A program made the position numbers and the translations under genes. A DNA stretch of 64,000 nt from Diphasiastrum complanatum. Its lineage: Eukaryota; Streptophyta; Lycopodiopsida; Lycopodiales; Lycopodiaceae. Of the stretch, positions 46,501 to 58,720 are shown piece by piece; positions within the stretch are counted from its first letter, which is position 1; each line of letters starts with the position of its first letter. The stretch lies in NCBI GenBank assembly GCA_029204225.1, contig CM055092.1:72300308-72364307 (forward strand), written 5' to 3'. The notes beneath the pieces were generated by a model. The model was not told the DNA's origin. It worked only from the letters and a program-made list of their open reading frames with translations, and searched no databases.

Positions 46501-47290
46501 AAGAGCTTTTATGGGCTCAAGCAAGCACCTAGAGCATGGTACTCTAGGCTAAACTCTTTTCTCATTTCCATCAATTTTGTAATGAGTGCCTATGATCCAT
46601 CATTGTATATAAGTTTTCATGATGGCATGATCATTATTCTTGTTTTGTATGTAGATGACATTATCTTGAGTGGTAATGATCTAGATGGAATTAGAGATGT
46701 AAAAAAAGCTTTAGCAAAAGAGTTTAAGATGGTAGATCTCAGCCTATTGAGCTTCATTCTTGGAATAGAGGTTATTAGAGGATGTGATTTTAGCTTCATT
46801 TGTCAAGCTAAATATGCTGCATCCATCCTAGATAGATTTGGAATGAAGAATTGTAAAGGCATTGAGACACCAATGGAGCAACATGTAAAAGCATCTATTG
46901 ATTGTGATGAAGCATCCTTTGAGGACATCACATTATATAGAAGGCTTATTGGCTCCTTGATCTATTTAACTATAACTAGACCTGATCTTAGTTATAGTGT
47001 TGGAAAGTTAAGCCAATTCATGCAAAGTCCTCTAGTTTCACATTGGAAGATGGCCAAAAGAGTTCTTAGATACATTTCATTCACTAAGAATTTTGGTTTT
47101 TTGTATAGAGGAACTAATCTTGGCTTAAGAGCCTATAGTGACTCGGATTTTGTAGGTGACAAAGTGGATAGAAGATCAACAAGTGCCTTTGCCACCTTTC
47201 TATGTGATGGAGTAGTATCATGGCTTTCCAAAAAGCAAGATACCATCTCCCTATCTTCCACAGAATCCGAATACAAGGCCTTGACATCAA
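46474..47290 (+). pseudogene. Copia RT C-terminal part and RNase H start
   Basis: [20 protein letters not shown], the catalytic LYVDDIILSG, FILGIEV, KNCKGIETPM, YRRLIGSLIYLTITRPDLSY and the RNase H start AYSDSDFVGD..DRRSTSAF and TISLSSTESEYKAL. A frameshift near 47290 follows. Confidence 0.93.
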
Positions 47291-47663
47291 CATGCAAGGG
47301 GTCTTGTGGCTCAAAAGGCTATTGGTGGAGCTTCATGTCATGGAGGAGGAGATCCCTATCATCTATTGTGACAACCAATCAGCCCAATCACTTGCAACTA
47401 ATCCTACATTCCATGCAAGGAGCAAACACATCGAAATTGCTCATCATTTCGTGAGGGAAAAAGTGCAAGCTAAAGAGATCAAGCTCCAACACATGCCATC
47501 ATCAAGTTGCTTGGCCGATTTGTTTACTAAACCTTTACCTAAAGATTCATTTGTCAAGATTAGATCTTCAATTGGAGTTATTGATAAAAGCATTGTGATC
47601 TCCAAGGCTAGATTTGAGGAGGAGTGTGAAAAATTGCCTACATTGGTAAATCTAGCCATGTAG
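47291..47663 (+). pseudogene. Copia RNase H C-terminal part
   Basis: VLWLKRLLVELHV, IIYCDNQSAQSLATNPTFHA, RSKHIEIAHHFVREKVQAKE and ADLFTKPLPKDSFVKI; the last codons run into the 3' LTR. Confidence 0.92.
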
Positions 47664-48315
47664 AATATTGTACATTTTGTCAATATTGTTTGTTGGTTAC
47701 TTGAATGTCCAAAGTGCCACTTGTACATACACACCTAAAGTAGGTTACCACGAGTCAAGAGGAGTGGTTGTGTCTATTTGGTAGTGATTCCTACTTTGTA
47801 GGATCTAGACCATGATTTATGATGAGATTTGTACCTACCATGCACCTACCAAGCATGACTCTTGGATCTAGGCTAGGGTTTTCACATTAGGGCAAGAAAG
47901 TGGAGTCTACTTCCTTATTACATGCTGGATTTTCACCTAACTTTGCAAAGGAAGTGTGTTTTACTATGTATTCCCATTTTCCATAGTGAGAAGATAGAAA
48001 CTTGTTGGAGCCTCAAGGAGAAACTCGAGTTTTCTCTCATTGTATGGTGATTACTCTTGATTTTCAATGAAACCCAGCTTTGGCACTTTGTAAACACTAT
48101 CTACAGGCCATACTAAAGCCTTATTTCCACACGTGTGGAGTTGGATTATACTATTTGATCAATGCTTTGATAGTCTCTACTTGTTTCCTATCAAGCTGCT
48201 AAACTAGATCTTGTTTTCTGATGACTAGTTTCTGATAGATTGTTTAACAAGCATACAATCACCTTGTGGATCATTCAAAGATCCATTTATGGTCCTTAGT
48301 ACTGTACTTTTCACA
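47625..48315 (+). mobile_element. Copia 3' LTR
   Basis: 691 bp, TGTGAAAAATTGCC...ACTTTTCACA, preceded by GAGGAGGAG. It is followed by the second AAAAT target copy. Confidence 0.95.
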
Positions 48316-48524
48316 AAAATCCTTGGGCATTATGGTAACCCTCTTGGTATGGATGGCAAGCAAAAAAGAATCCTAAAAAAAAGGCTAATATAATCTTCAG
48401 CAGCCTCCTGAAGGCACTGAAGAGCACTCGATGTGAATCTAACGTGATGTCCGAGATCATTTCTTGTTATGTTCCGGACAGCACGGTAGAATGGAGCTCT
48501 TGGGATCAAAAGAGCTGTTGATCC
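48316..48524 (-). pseudogene. CENH3-like histone H3 fold, 5' half of the histone-Ulp1 chimera
   Basis: Minus strand: STALLIPRAPFYRAVRNITR (alpha 1), RFTSSALQCLQEAAEDYISL (alpha 2) and, after a frame break in an 8-T run (48375-48382), DSFLLAIHTKRVTIMPKDF (loop 2/alpha 3), continuing beyond the copia insertion as QLLIRMRDRY at 42334-42300. Compared with canonical H3, loop 1 (ITRNDLGHHVRF) is one residue longer, and LLIP, EAAEDY and a DS start to the last block are CENH3-like. The N-terminal tail and alpha-N helix are absent: just upstream is CACTA transposase. The disruptions (frameshift plus 6-kb insertion) make this copy a pseudogene. Confidence 0.82.
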
Positions 48525-48706
48525 CCTTGTACATCATTTTGAAAACGTGAAGCGTTACACATTGGACATTGAAGCTTTTCTGAATGCTCACCTCTATGTA
48601 GAACATGGTCTTCTAGCATGTATTGTGTCGTAATCCATTCCAAGCACGCTCATCATCTTTCACGCTTCTTTGTGTGTTTTAGGTATCACATTTTCTTTCA
48701 GAAGTA
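48525..48706 (-). pseudogene. CACTA transposase tnp2 N-terminal part (zinc-finger-like region)
   Basis: Minus strand, after a TATTTTTAG acceptor: LLKENVIPKTHKEA, a TGA where Lys is expected, KMMSVLGMDYDTIHA, then, in a shifted frame, HRGEHSEKLQCPMCNASRF with QNDVQG. This is the LPKS.YEAKK....GL.Y..I..C..DC.L...E....CP.C...R segment of tnp2. It ends abruptly at the start of the histone piece. Confidence 0.85.
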
Positions 48707-49450
48707 TTCGATGCAACAACCTAAAAATAGAGCAATGTGAGTTGTTAGAAAAGAAAAAAAAATTAACTTAATGTAAACGCTATAAAGTACAATAGTTGTG
48801 TTATGCTCTAAGTACCCAAATAAAGATGTCACACTACAATCACTCCATTTGTATGTTGCTTGAAAGTTTAGAATAAGAATTGACGTAGCTAGTCTCGAAA
48901 TGGATGTTCAAGGATATAGAAGAGTGTCTGCCTCCTTGCGCAATAGCGTCTTCATCCATCTCAAATTGTTCGTGATCTCTGTTTTCATTAGAAGATGCAT
49001 GCATAAGATTCAAACATGTTGTGCAGTGCTTCATTGTGTTGCACCTCATCATCATAATCATAAGAATCAAGTTGATTACTCTTTTTTCCATTGTGTTTGC
49101 CTCTTCAATTTGTTTCATTCTTTGTTTTCTCATGTCTATCAAAACTTGATGTTGATTGTAACTAAATACGGATGGATCAACTCCATGAAATGGCATTCGA
49201 TGTATTGGCTACACACATGAAACAAATTCCATAAGTGACATATATAGATTGACAAAGATTATAATAAAAAACAATCATATAAAGTTAACAAACCTCAACG
49301 TCTTCCAAATTCGATGGTTGACCTTATTCTTTTCATCCAAACTTCCACAAATGATTTTCAACAATGCGTCTTTCACGCATCTTTTGTCCATCACCCTTGA
49401 GGCATGTGCACCATATTTTATTTTGAAACTAATTTTTCTACGAGAAACAA
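48707..49450 (-). pseudogene. CACTA transposase 5' exons, decayed
   Basis: Minus strand. About 48790-48845 reads TYKWSDCSVTSLF, the tnp2 KWS..SF..LL motif. 49196-48840 has acidic/His-rich blocks (ENRDHEQFEMDEDAIAQGG) in the expected place upstream. A probable separate exon, about 49440-49287 (acceptor TTTCTCGTAG, donor GTTTGT), reads KYGAHASRVMDKRCVKDALL and is unassigned. Frames are broken, and no 5' terminal repeat was identified. Confidence 0.5.
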
Positions 49451-50955
49451 AAATCAAGTACATGTCACTTTAGCACAATAGTTTAACTTATAATAACAAA
49501 GTCTTTATGAACAAGAAAACATGCATGTTTATTACTTACCCTGTTAACTTGAGTAGTGTCTTCATCGCTAGACTGATCTAAATGTAATTCATCTCGTTGT
49601 GATGAATTACATATATGCACAAGTACAAAACACAAATAACATTAAATTATTGTATGATTCTAATGTTTTAATTTTCAGATAGTACTATTCTTATACGTTG
49701 TCGCTTATATGATTCTTTTGCATCTTGGTGCAGGCTCTAAACGCATTTCACATTCAAGATGTGTTGCATTGTTAGGCATCAACTGCTTTCCCATGACTAA
49801 TGAGTAGCTACTTCTTCCAAGAAGTCAACCTATCTCTAGGCAGCAGTATAGGTTTTCTTAGAAAAAAGAGATAGAGATTTCAAATCAAATAGAAAATTAG
49901 AGGATGGGACATATCCAACCCAGTAAGTCACCTTTGTCTGCAGTAGGTTCTCGAATAAAATATTAGGCGTAGGACGATGTTGTGGATACATGAGGTAAAG
50001 TAGCTGTTAAGAGGCAATCAGATTAATTGGAATTTGAAGTGGAATTAAAATTCCAACAAAAGGTACCATAAATATTTAGTCGATTATGCTTTAAGAATAG
50101 TATTCGTGCAAAACTCTTTTTTCAACCATATACATAAAATCTATTGTTGCTTAAGTGCAATAGAGATTTTCTAAAACAAAACGTTTAAAATCCTCTTGAC
50201 TTAATTCAGTTAGTTGATGTCTCATATTCTAGTTTATTGTCTTTCTTTTTCATGACTTTAGCCATAATTCTGTAGGGCGTACACATTTCATAGCATTGTC
50301 TAGGCACTCACTTTGTTTTTTCTCATCAAAAGATTTAGCTTCCTACCAAAATTTACACATATTAATTTTTCTCTTGTATGTTCTCAATTTGGAGTGAAAC
50401 TCCTATTATGCGATCTGTGCCAAGTAAAATTATATGTAGGTGCACCATCCTAGTTGGGCTGCATGGGAGTAAATTCTTACATTATGTCTAAATGACAGTT
50501 CACAAGAACTGATTAGACATTAAGTATAAACTATGTTATTTTGTATATATACAATAAATAAGAACAGACAGATACGGTATCAATACAAATGATGAAAACA
50601 TAGTCAAAATAAACATTATTATCAAGCAGACTATTTGACTCCTTAGAATCAAATATTTTTGAGAGAGTGAGAGTTATTCATGAAATAGAGACATTGTTTA
50701 GATTTGTCGGTTATTTTTTATCAACTATCTAAGCTTAGTAGGATGACAACGCTTAGCACACAACTATTACTGTGAACCATTATTCAAGCACAAAATTTAC
50801 ATGGCCATCATAGATGCATGATTATTCGCACTCTTCATGGTTGTGTTTGACACCTACCAAATCCTGTATTAAGTTAAAAACAAATGTTCTAAGCAATTGT
50901 CTGAATCTTGATAGTTCGATTCGATCCTTATAGTCTAATTGTTTTTTTTTTTTAC
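49451..50955. other. Spacer, no gene seen
   Basis: AT-rich. A minus-strand stretch near 49730-49800 (MGKQLMPNNATHLECEMRL) could be another 5' exon of the CACTA gene but is unsupported by homology. Confidence 0.35.
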
Positions 50956-50984
50956 TGGAGACAAATTCTGGTTCACTTCCGCTG

Positions 50985-51598
50985 CCCTATCGCACTATGT
51001 CCAACAAGAGTGGTTCGCGTTTTTTGCAAAAAGCCGACATTGTCGTCTATTTGCGACACTGTCACCTGTGGCAGCTTTAGTTCATTTCTGCAGAGTAACA
51101 GTTTTAGTTCATTTATGCAGACAGACTGTTTACGGCCAATTTTCACCGTTTATCAACAATCAATTTCTGAGAAGGAACTGGATGAATGCTAGCGGACACC
51201 AGCCAACTGGCAATCACATTTGATGACCTAATTACTTAGTATAAATCAGTTGTTCTGTTTTTCAAGTGATGAATCAACATTGTGAATTGTAAAGGAGTTG
51301 AGTGTTATTACACGACACTTCCTGCACTCTGATCAAGCAGATTGTTCACAATCATAAAGTATTGTGGTTAGCTCTCTATCAAGCTTTCAAGCTTGAACTC
51401 TCTTGAGCATTCTAGCTCGGTCTTTTAGAGATTTATTTAGAGTTGCTATTGCGCTACTGCTTATCAGCAGAGCTACTTATTATTAGACTTATTCTCAGTT
51501 ACTCAGAGATAGCTTAGAGTGTGCGGTTTCTATCCACTATTGTCTTGCACTCATTAACATCTGATTTTATTTTTCTGAATCAATATTATGTCTAATGG
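50985..51598 (+). mobile_element. LTR fragment, family with an inverted partner at 53.83-54.62 kb
   Basis: Contains TTTTGCAAAAAGCCGACATTG, GCGACACTGTC, GTTCATTTATGCAGACAGACTG, CCAACTGGCAATCA and CTTGAACTCTCTTGAGCATTC in overlapping order; the reverse complement of the same series occurs at 54.6-53.83 kb. The end (51460-51598) is directly repeated at 52492-52624. Confidence 0.55.
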
Positions 51599-52480
51599 TG
51601 ATTCTCTTCAAAGTCACATTAGCCAGTTTAAGAATCTCTTGCAATAGATGGCCATTGTCGGATCAGTCATAAACGATCAAGATGCAATTATGACATTGCT
51701 TTCAAGCTTGCCCTCTACATATGAGAATTGCGTAATGATCATATCGACGCACTCAGATTTAACTCTTACTAGAGTTATTACTATGTTGCTGCAAGAAGAC
51801 AACAGAAGAAGTCAAGACACTTTGTCTACTTCCTCTTCTCAGACTCTATATGTCAACAAAGGCTCTAAGCGACAGAAGCAGAAAAGCTCCAAGAAGACTG
51901 CAACAAATCAGAAGCCGACTCAAAGTCAAGGACAATCATCAAATCCACAATTGAATTAGAAGATGTTTTGCAGGTATTGCAAGCATAATAACCATGAGAT
52001 CAAGGATTGCCGAATTCTCCAAGCGAAGAATGCAGCCAAGCAACCTGATCAACAAGCAAACATAGTTTCATCTTCTCTCCAGGTTGAAGTGGACGAAGCA
52101 TTTATGGTCAAAGACCAAAGCGCATTTTTGGATGATTCATGGTTTCTTGATTCTGGAACAACTCAACACATGACCAATCAACGTGAGATTTTCAACTCCT
52201 ACACGCCTTACAACACAAAGAAATTTGTTCATCTTGGTGACAATAGTACTCAGAATATTGAAGGTAAAGGTAATATAAGATTGTGATTCCAGCATGATCA
52301 ATTCAAACTACTATCAAAGGTTTTATACGTTCCTAAACTCTCTACAAATCTGTTATTAGTAAGTAGAACTACAGATTCAGGTCATAAAGTAGAATTTGAA
52401 TTAGCTCTGTCACCAATGGAACCAGGTCTCAAATTGTCAAAGGACCAGTGTCCTCAAACAATTCATAAGAAGCAGCAGAT
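51594..52480 (+). pseudogene. Ty1/copia gag and protease fragment
   Basis: SLQSHISQFKNLLQ, a TAG, then MAIVGSVINDQDAIMTLLSS, LPSTYENCVMII, a Ser/Lys/Gln-rich linker, a TAG, the zinc knuckle CRYCKHNNHEIKDCR (C-x2-C-x4-H-x4-C), the protease WFLDSGTTQHMTN, and LLSKVLYVPKLSTNLL. It is unrelated in detail to the 42-kb copia. The gag N-terminus and all of pol are missing. Confidence 0.85.
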
Positions 52481-52491
52481 GCATGAGTATC

Positions 52492-52624
52492 CTTATCAGC
52501 AGAGCTGCTCATTATCAGACTTATTCTTAGTTACTCAGAGACAACTTAGAGTGCGCGGTTTCTATCCGCTATTGTCTTGCACTCATTAGCAGCTGATTTT
52601 GTTTAATCTGAATCAATACTATTT
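52492..52624 (+). repeat. Direct repeat of the LTR end at 51460-51598
   Basis: The CTTATCAGCAGAGCT...TCTTGCACTCATTA...CTGAATCAATA block recurs with about ten differences, ~1030 bp downstream of the first copy, cutting off the copia fragment. Confidence 0.75.
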
Positions 52625-53552
52625 CTTATTGCATTTAGTATATGTCAAAATGCATGCATCTCTGTATTGCTTTTGTAACTGATAGAAATATTCCTTCCTT
52701 GTCAATGTTATCCATTTCTTCAATCTGCAATAATCAATCATTAGAAAATTGAAGAGTCTATTGTACACACATATATCAAGCCAAAAATGATCGAATAGAA
52801 ATTTACACATGCCCATACCTTTGATTGTCTGTAGTTGGCTTACTCAAACGGAATAATTCATCAAGTCTTGTAGAATCTATAGGAAATGATGTAGATGATG
52901 TTGCCATCAACTTATCTGAAATCAACTCCTTGGCCAAGTCCTTTTAAGTTCTCTTTGGTTTATGCATTATGTTCTGAGAGTTCCTTTTCATCACCAGAGC
53001 TTGTGCTTTTTCTCCATATTGACATATGAATCTCCAACACTGAATCATAGTCATGGAAACCCAAGTGTATGGCCATTACAATGTATCTCGTGTCATTCAG
53101 AATGCAATAATAAATCTTATCTGCACAATGTCTCGCACAATAGAGTGGACGAGTACAATGTCGCCACTTCATGCTACCAGGATCATTTGAAACAAGTCCT
53201 TTTGGACACCTTGTCATCAATCTTCTAGAGAAGTGCTTTTCTCTAATGACATTAAATAACTGCACTTGATATTATGACACTCAAATGCACCGTCACACAT
53301 TGATAAACAAATCACCCCTAGTAATCCTTGAATTGTGGAAGTTGTATATCGAATCTCGTTGTGACAGTCAAATGCCCCTTGCATGCCTGTCGGAAAGTGG
53401 TGTGTAGAAGATAGGTCTAGCTCAAAAAGAAAACGAACTCGAAAAAGAAACGAATGAAAATAATTCGAGTGTCTAGAAAGAAAACTTTTCATGCATGGCA
53501 GAATAAACAATCTTCCTCTTTCACAAGGCATGACTACGCCTATCAATTTCAA
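52619..53552 (-). CDS. Unassigned minus-strand spliced ORFs, Cys/His-rich
   Basis: Open frames at 53552-53217 and 53265-52960, with two plausible downstream exons (about 52919-52821, DKLMATSSTSFPIDSTRLDE; and 52724-52619, LKKWITLTRKEYFYQLQ ending at a TAG). Notable patterns: two GAF(D/E)CHN repeats (FPTGMQGAFDCHNEIRY and CDGAFECHN), and KWRHCTRPLYCARHCADKIYYC. I know no family with this set. It sits between retroelement pieces, so it may be a captured fragment rather than a functional gene. Exon borders are guesses. Confidence 0.3.
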
Positions 53553-53829
53553 ACAAAACAGTAGTGATAGAAATCATGTTTGAACTTATAGTAACTAACT
53601 TCGAAATCGCCAGTACTATAGTGATTACGTAGCCAAACAATTAAGCATCGAAAATTATCAGACAAATAATTAGTCGCGAATTAGTCACGAAGAAAAGCAA
53701 AAACGCATACATTCTGAGACAAAAACTGAACGCAATGAAGGATAGTATTGATTCAGTATGAAAATGTAACATAAGTAAATGAGTACAATAAGTTGTGGAT
53801 CGAAGTCGCATACTCTATGCTATCTTTGA

Positions 53830-54620
<791 letters not shown>

Positions 54621-56202
54621 TTGTACTGGTACAAGTAGTCGTAACACAATTCACTAACCAATATACAAAATGTTACCAATGCAAAAAGTTTTCAACTCAT
54701 ACAAAAATGCTCATGGTTAATAAACTACTAACAAGTACATATATTTGTGCATGTATGGAGAGGTATGATCGTATATAAACTTAATGACATGACACGGAAA
54801 AACTAGTCGAAGGAAAACTACTAAACAAGATAGGTAGCATTTCTCAATCAATTACAAAGACCGAGACAAAATTCAAGATAATCAAACGGAACATCAAATA
54901 GAAAAAAATACTTATTATTAACTAATCTAAATTGTTCCATTTCTATGTATACATAGAGACGTCTATTTACTTACTATGATATTGAGACAACAAAGTCACA
55001 CATTTAAAAAAACCATATATTACTAATTTTACATCAGTTTTCAACTATTGCACGTATTATTATATGTACAACAGATCTTGTTCCTTTATACAAAATTTCA
55101 TTTTCTTGTTTGATACTTGATTATTTGAATTGAAATATAATTGGTTTCTATTGATCACCGGATTAAATAAAAACCAGGTTCAAATATACAAAATCATGGA
55201 ACAAAATATGAATGACCATGTACTGTTTTATGAAGTACGTTTTTCTGTACATTTCTTGTAAATTGCGTACATTTGTTGGATTTTCCACCAACATACATAC
55301 ATAATATTATATGCATAAGGGCTTTCCACCTCATACAAAAGATTTGTTTTTCTATTATTAATTAAAATCTATGTACGTCATTCATGAACATGCATACATC
55401 CAGGAAACTATTTTTGATTCTAGACATGAATTCATAACATGATATTTGATAGTTACATAACAAACAAAACATATCTAAATAAAATCTTATTCTCAATTGC
55501 GTAATAATATTTATGAACAAATCAGTTGTATTGCTACAAGTAATGTACATTAATTTATTGCATATGAATACCCATGACTACAATAAATCCTGATAATTTT
55601 TACAGAAATGCATTTAAACTTACTATATTACTAATATTTGTAACTCTTCAATATCCCAAAGATACATTTTCTTAATGAAATCTGTAACTCGTTCATTAAC
55701 ACGGTAAGTGAACAAAATTACAATTACCTGTATTGAACTTTTTACATCATATTGGTTAACATAGCACACGAGCAAAGACGAGATATTTAAAACGGTGACG
55801 GTCATAAATATTAAAATCAATAACTATTCACGAAACAAATTTTTCATGAATTTTTTTTTATAGTCGATAATAAGTTATCAAGTACCTTTTTACTTCCTTG
55901 TTATTATACTAAGACCACAAATATAAATACACAAATCTATCTATCAAAATGTACATATTATTACATAAAGATATCTTATAACATACCTAATTATGCACAA
56001 AGTACTTTGTAACATACTAACATTTGATAACCAATAATTACAATAAAACCCAAAAAATAACATATAGTGCAAAATGATTTGTACGTAAAGTTTAACAAAC
56101 AACCACAGACATACCTTATAGAAGCACATGTACAATCAACGAATACAGAAGTAATCAGATACAAGCTGCAAAATCCATTATTTGAAATAAAAATATATTA
56201 AT

Positions 56203-56206
<4 letters not shown>
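54621..56206. other. AT-rich spacer, no gene seen
   Basis: No coding similarity; many short ORFs of random composition. Confidence 0.5.

Positions 56207-56297
<91 letters not shown>
56207..56297. repeat. (CT)n microsatellite
   Basis: About 45 CT units, followed by (AATA)n and (TA)n short runs to 56335. Confidence 0.97.
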
Positions 56298-56299
<2 letters not shown>

Positions 56300-58326
56300 A
56301 AATAAATAAATAAATAAATAAATATATATATATATAAAGACATTTGTGTGTCACATTTGTGCCTATGCATGGGGTGGGAGGATGCATGGGTCGTAACCCA
56401 TGTATCCTCCTACCCCATGTACTTTTTAAAAAAAACTAACTAAAATCTGGACATGCATGCATGGGGAAGATGATGTATGCATGCTGCCCCATGCATACAC
56501 CTTGCCACATCATCAATCCGCAATAGGAGCATACCCCTCGCATCAGGATCACCACATGGCGCAACACTATCGATCTAGATCAAAAGATCCAACGAGGTGG
56601 ATTCATTCTAGCTCGCACGTGGTCTCCTCCTCTTTCATCCCTCTCAAAGAACTTCAAATAATCCACCTCTCCATTCTTCCCCCTTCCCCCTTCCCCCGTC
56701 ATCGCTTGCCTGCCATATCCAACAAGCTTTCATCCCACCCGCGATCGGGAGGTCGCACTGTGACAGGATCAAGTGACAGCATCCTGCCACAATGCGATCG
56801 GGAGGTCGCACTGTGGCGGCAGGATGTGATCTTGGCTAAAAATAAAAAATGAGGGTCCGCAATCTCGATTGAAGCTTCTGGATGTGCCACATTTGCTCCT
56901 GAAGACATCAGATAGATTCGAGATTGGCTACGCTATTTCTTCAAGAAAGAGACAGAAGCTATTGTGGGCAAGGTCGATATTTAGAGCTCTTTTATAATAG
57001 TGTTGCAAATTTTGTACTCTCATCTGTGGACAGACACATCAGAGGTGTGCAAACTTCTCAAGGATCTACCTCCAGCAGAAGATGAGTCTACATCCAACAG
57101 AAGATGGGTCTACCTCCAACAGGAGGAGGAAGAGCATGAGGAAGTCTAGGTCCATGGAGCATCACCAACGGTCTTCTACCAGCAGCATAGGTGAAAGAGA
57201 TGATCCACATTTGCGAGTTAACTCCACGAATATCTCTAGAAACGAATTTCTCTAGACACAAATTTCACTAGACACGAATTTTGCTAGAAATGAATTGTTA
57301 TTATTATTATTATCACTGGAATTATTATAGCTGTTATTATAGGATTGATGCCTTCTAATATTCGATTGGAAGATGGCTAATCTGCCTGCACGATTTAAGC
57401 AAGGAGTAGTATTATAAAGAGAATAGCAACTAAGAAGAAATGGCGTCATGCCCATGCTCATCTTAGAAATGCTTTTCACCTCCAATGGAAGCTGCCCTCA
57501 GTAATATTCATACCCCGCTCTACACTTCTCAATTTTTGATCATCTTTTCACTGCATGAAAACATCTGATAATTATCGCTGCTTTCACAAATCTGAACTGA
57601 AAATGCATCAATGAATCTGATAATAATTGCCGCTTTCACAAATCTGAACATAAAATGCATCAAAGCATCTAATGATTATTTATTACTGATGCTTTGACAA
57701 ATCTGAACTCCTGAAGACTTGAAAGTAGCTCCAACCACTATGTTCGGCAATGCACAACACATTTTGTAAATGGAAATGGAAAAACAACCATACCCTGTCT
57801 TGCTGAGGATCACCTGAGAGGTTCATCCACCTACTTAGTACTAACTTCATTTATTATATATTCACCAATCAGAATTGTGGAGTCTTAGACATTATTATTC
57901 CACTAGAGAAGACGATTCCTATACAAAGTATGGTTGTTCTTTACCACCTCGATATCGTCAGAATGTTGTAAGAATCTTGGACATTGATTGACAGGAACAG
58001 AGCCAGTTGAAACTGCAAAACTGGGATGATTGTCCTTTACATACCTACTGATTGATAAGTGGTGATAAATTCATGCATCTAATCCATTTCGAGATCCCGA
58101 CCAGTTCAAAATTCACATGATAAATAAGGTGGCCATGATAATTATTACAAGATAAAATCTGAATTTTCAGGTTTTTTTTACACAAAAGAATCGATCATTT
58201 AGTCAACTATTTTTTTAATCTGGAAATCTTAAAAACCCAAGCTGCAAAAAAACCTTAAAAATATTCGTCAAATGCGTGCGCGCGCACACACGCACACACA
58301 CATAAAACTCTAAAAAAATCTCAAAA

Positions 58327-58329
<3 letters not shown>
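56298..58329. other. Spacer, no gene seen
   Basis: 56350-56480 has repeated GCATGGG(G)/CCATGTA words. A short direct repeat, GCGATCGGGAGGTCGCACTGTG, appears twice (about 56741 and 56792). 57540-57720 has three copies of a CTGATAATTATTGCTGCTTTCACAAATCTGAA-like unit. No coding support. Confidence 0.4.

Positions 58330-58411
<82 letters not shown>
58330..58411. repeat. (CT)n-(CA)n compound microsatellite
   Basis: CT units to about 58366, then CA units to 58411. Confidence 0.97.
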
Positions 58412-58413
<2 letters not shown>

Positions 58414-58424
58414 CACTTGAATTC

Positions 58425-58720
58425 AGAGAATTTTTCTCACTTGACTCGACTCGAATTCAGAGAATTTTTCTAGACACAAATGTCTAAACTCGACTTTTTC
58501 TAGACACGAATTGGACTAAATGCACACGCGACACGAATTGGACACGAACTCGACTCGAATTGGACACAAATTTTTTGAGACTCAAAACTCGAATTATTGA
58601 AGATTTCAATTTTTGGAGTCTCGAAATTTTCGAGACTCGAAACATGAATTTTTCTAGACTCGAATTTTTGGAGTCTCCAAATTTTCAAGACTCAATTTTT
58701 GGAGAGTTGAGTCAAGCGGT
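58425..58720. repeat. Degenerate short repeats of GACTCGAATTTTT type
   Basis: A dense run of (T)CTAGAC(A)CGAATT and GACTCGAATTTTTGGAGTC words on both strands. It resembles the subterminal repeat zones of hAT elements (compare 16720-16820), but no end or target duplication was found. Confidence 0.45.

Larger units (their letters stand above)
42335..48315 (+). mobile_element. Complete-structure Ty1/copia element with 5-bp TSD
   Basis: 5981 bp with both LTRs, a TGGTATCAGAGCC primer-binding site at 43025, gag-protease-integrase-RT-RNase H in copia order, and a purine tract before the 3' LTR. It is flanked by perfect AAAAT duplications (42330-42334 and 48316-48320). It has stops and frameshifts, so it is not coding-competent. 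Roughly 20-25 mismatches by eye between the two ~690-bp LTRs put it at about 3% divergence. It has inserted inside the histone portion of the minus-strand histone-Ulp1 gene. Confidence 0.95.

Noticed and set aside
48316-48524. A normal replication histone H3 gene
   Set aside because: No N-terminal tail or alpha-N helix, a longer loop 1, a frame break, and continuation into a linker and Ulp1 domain rather than a stop.
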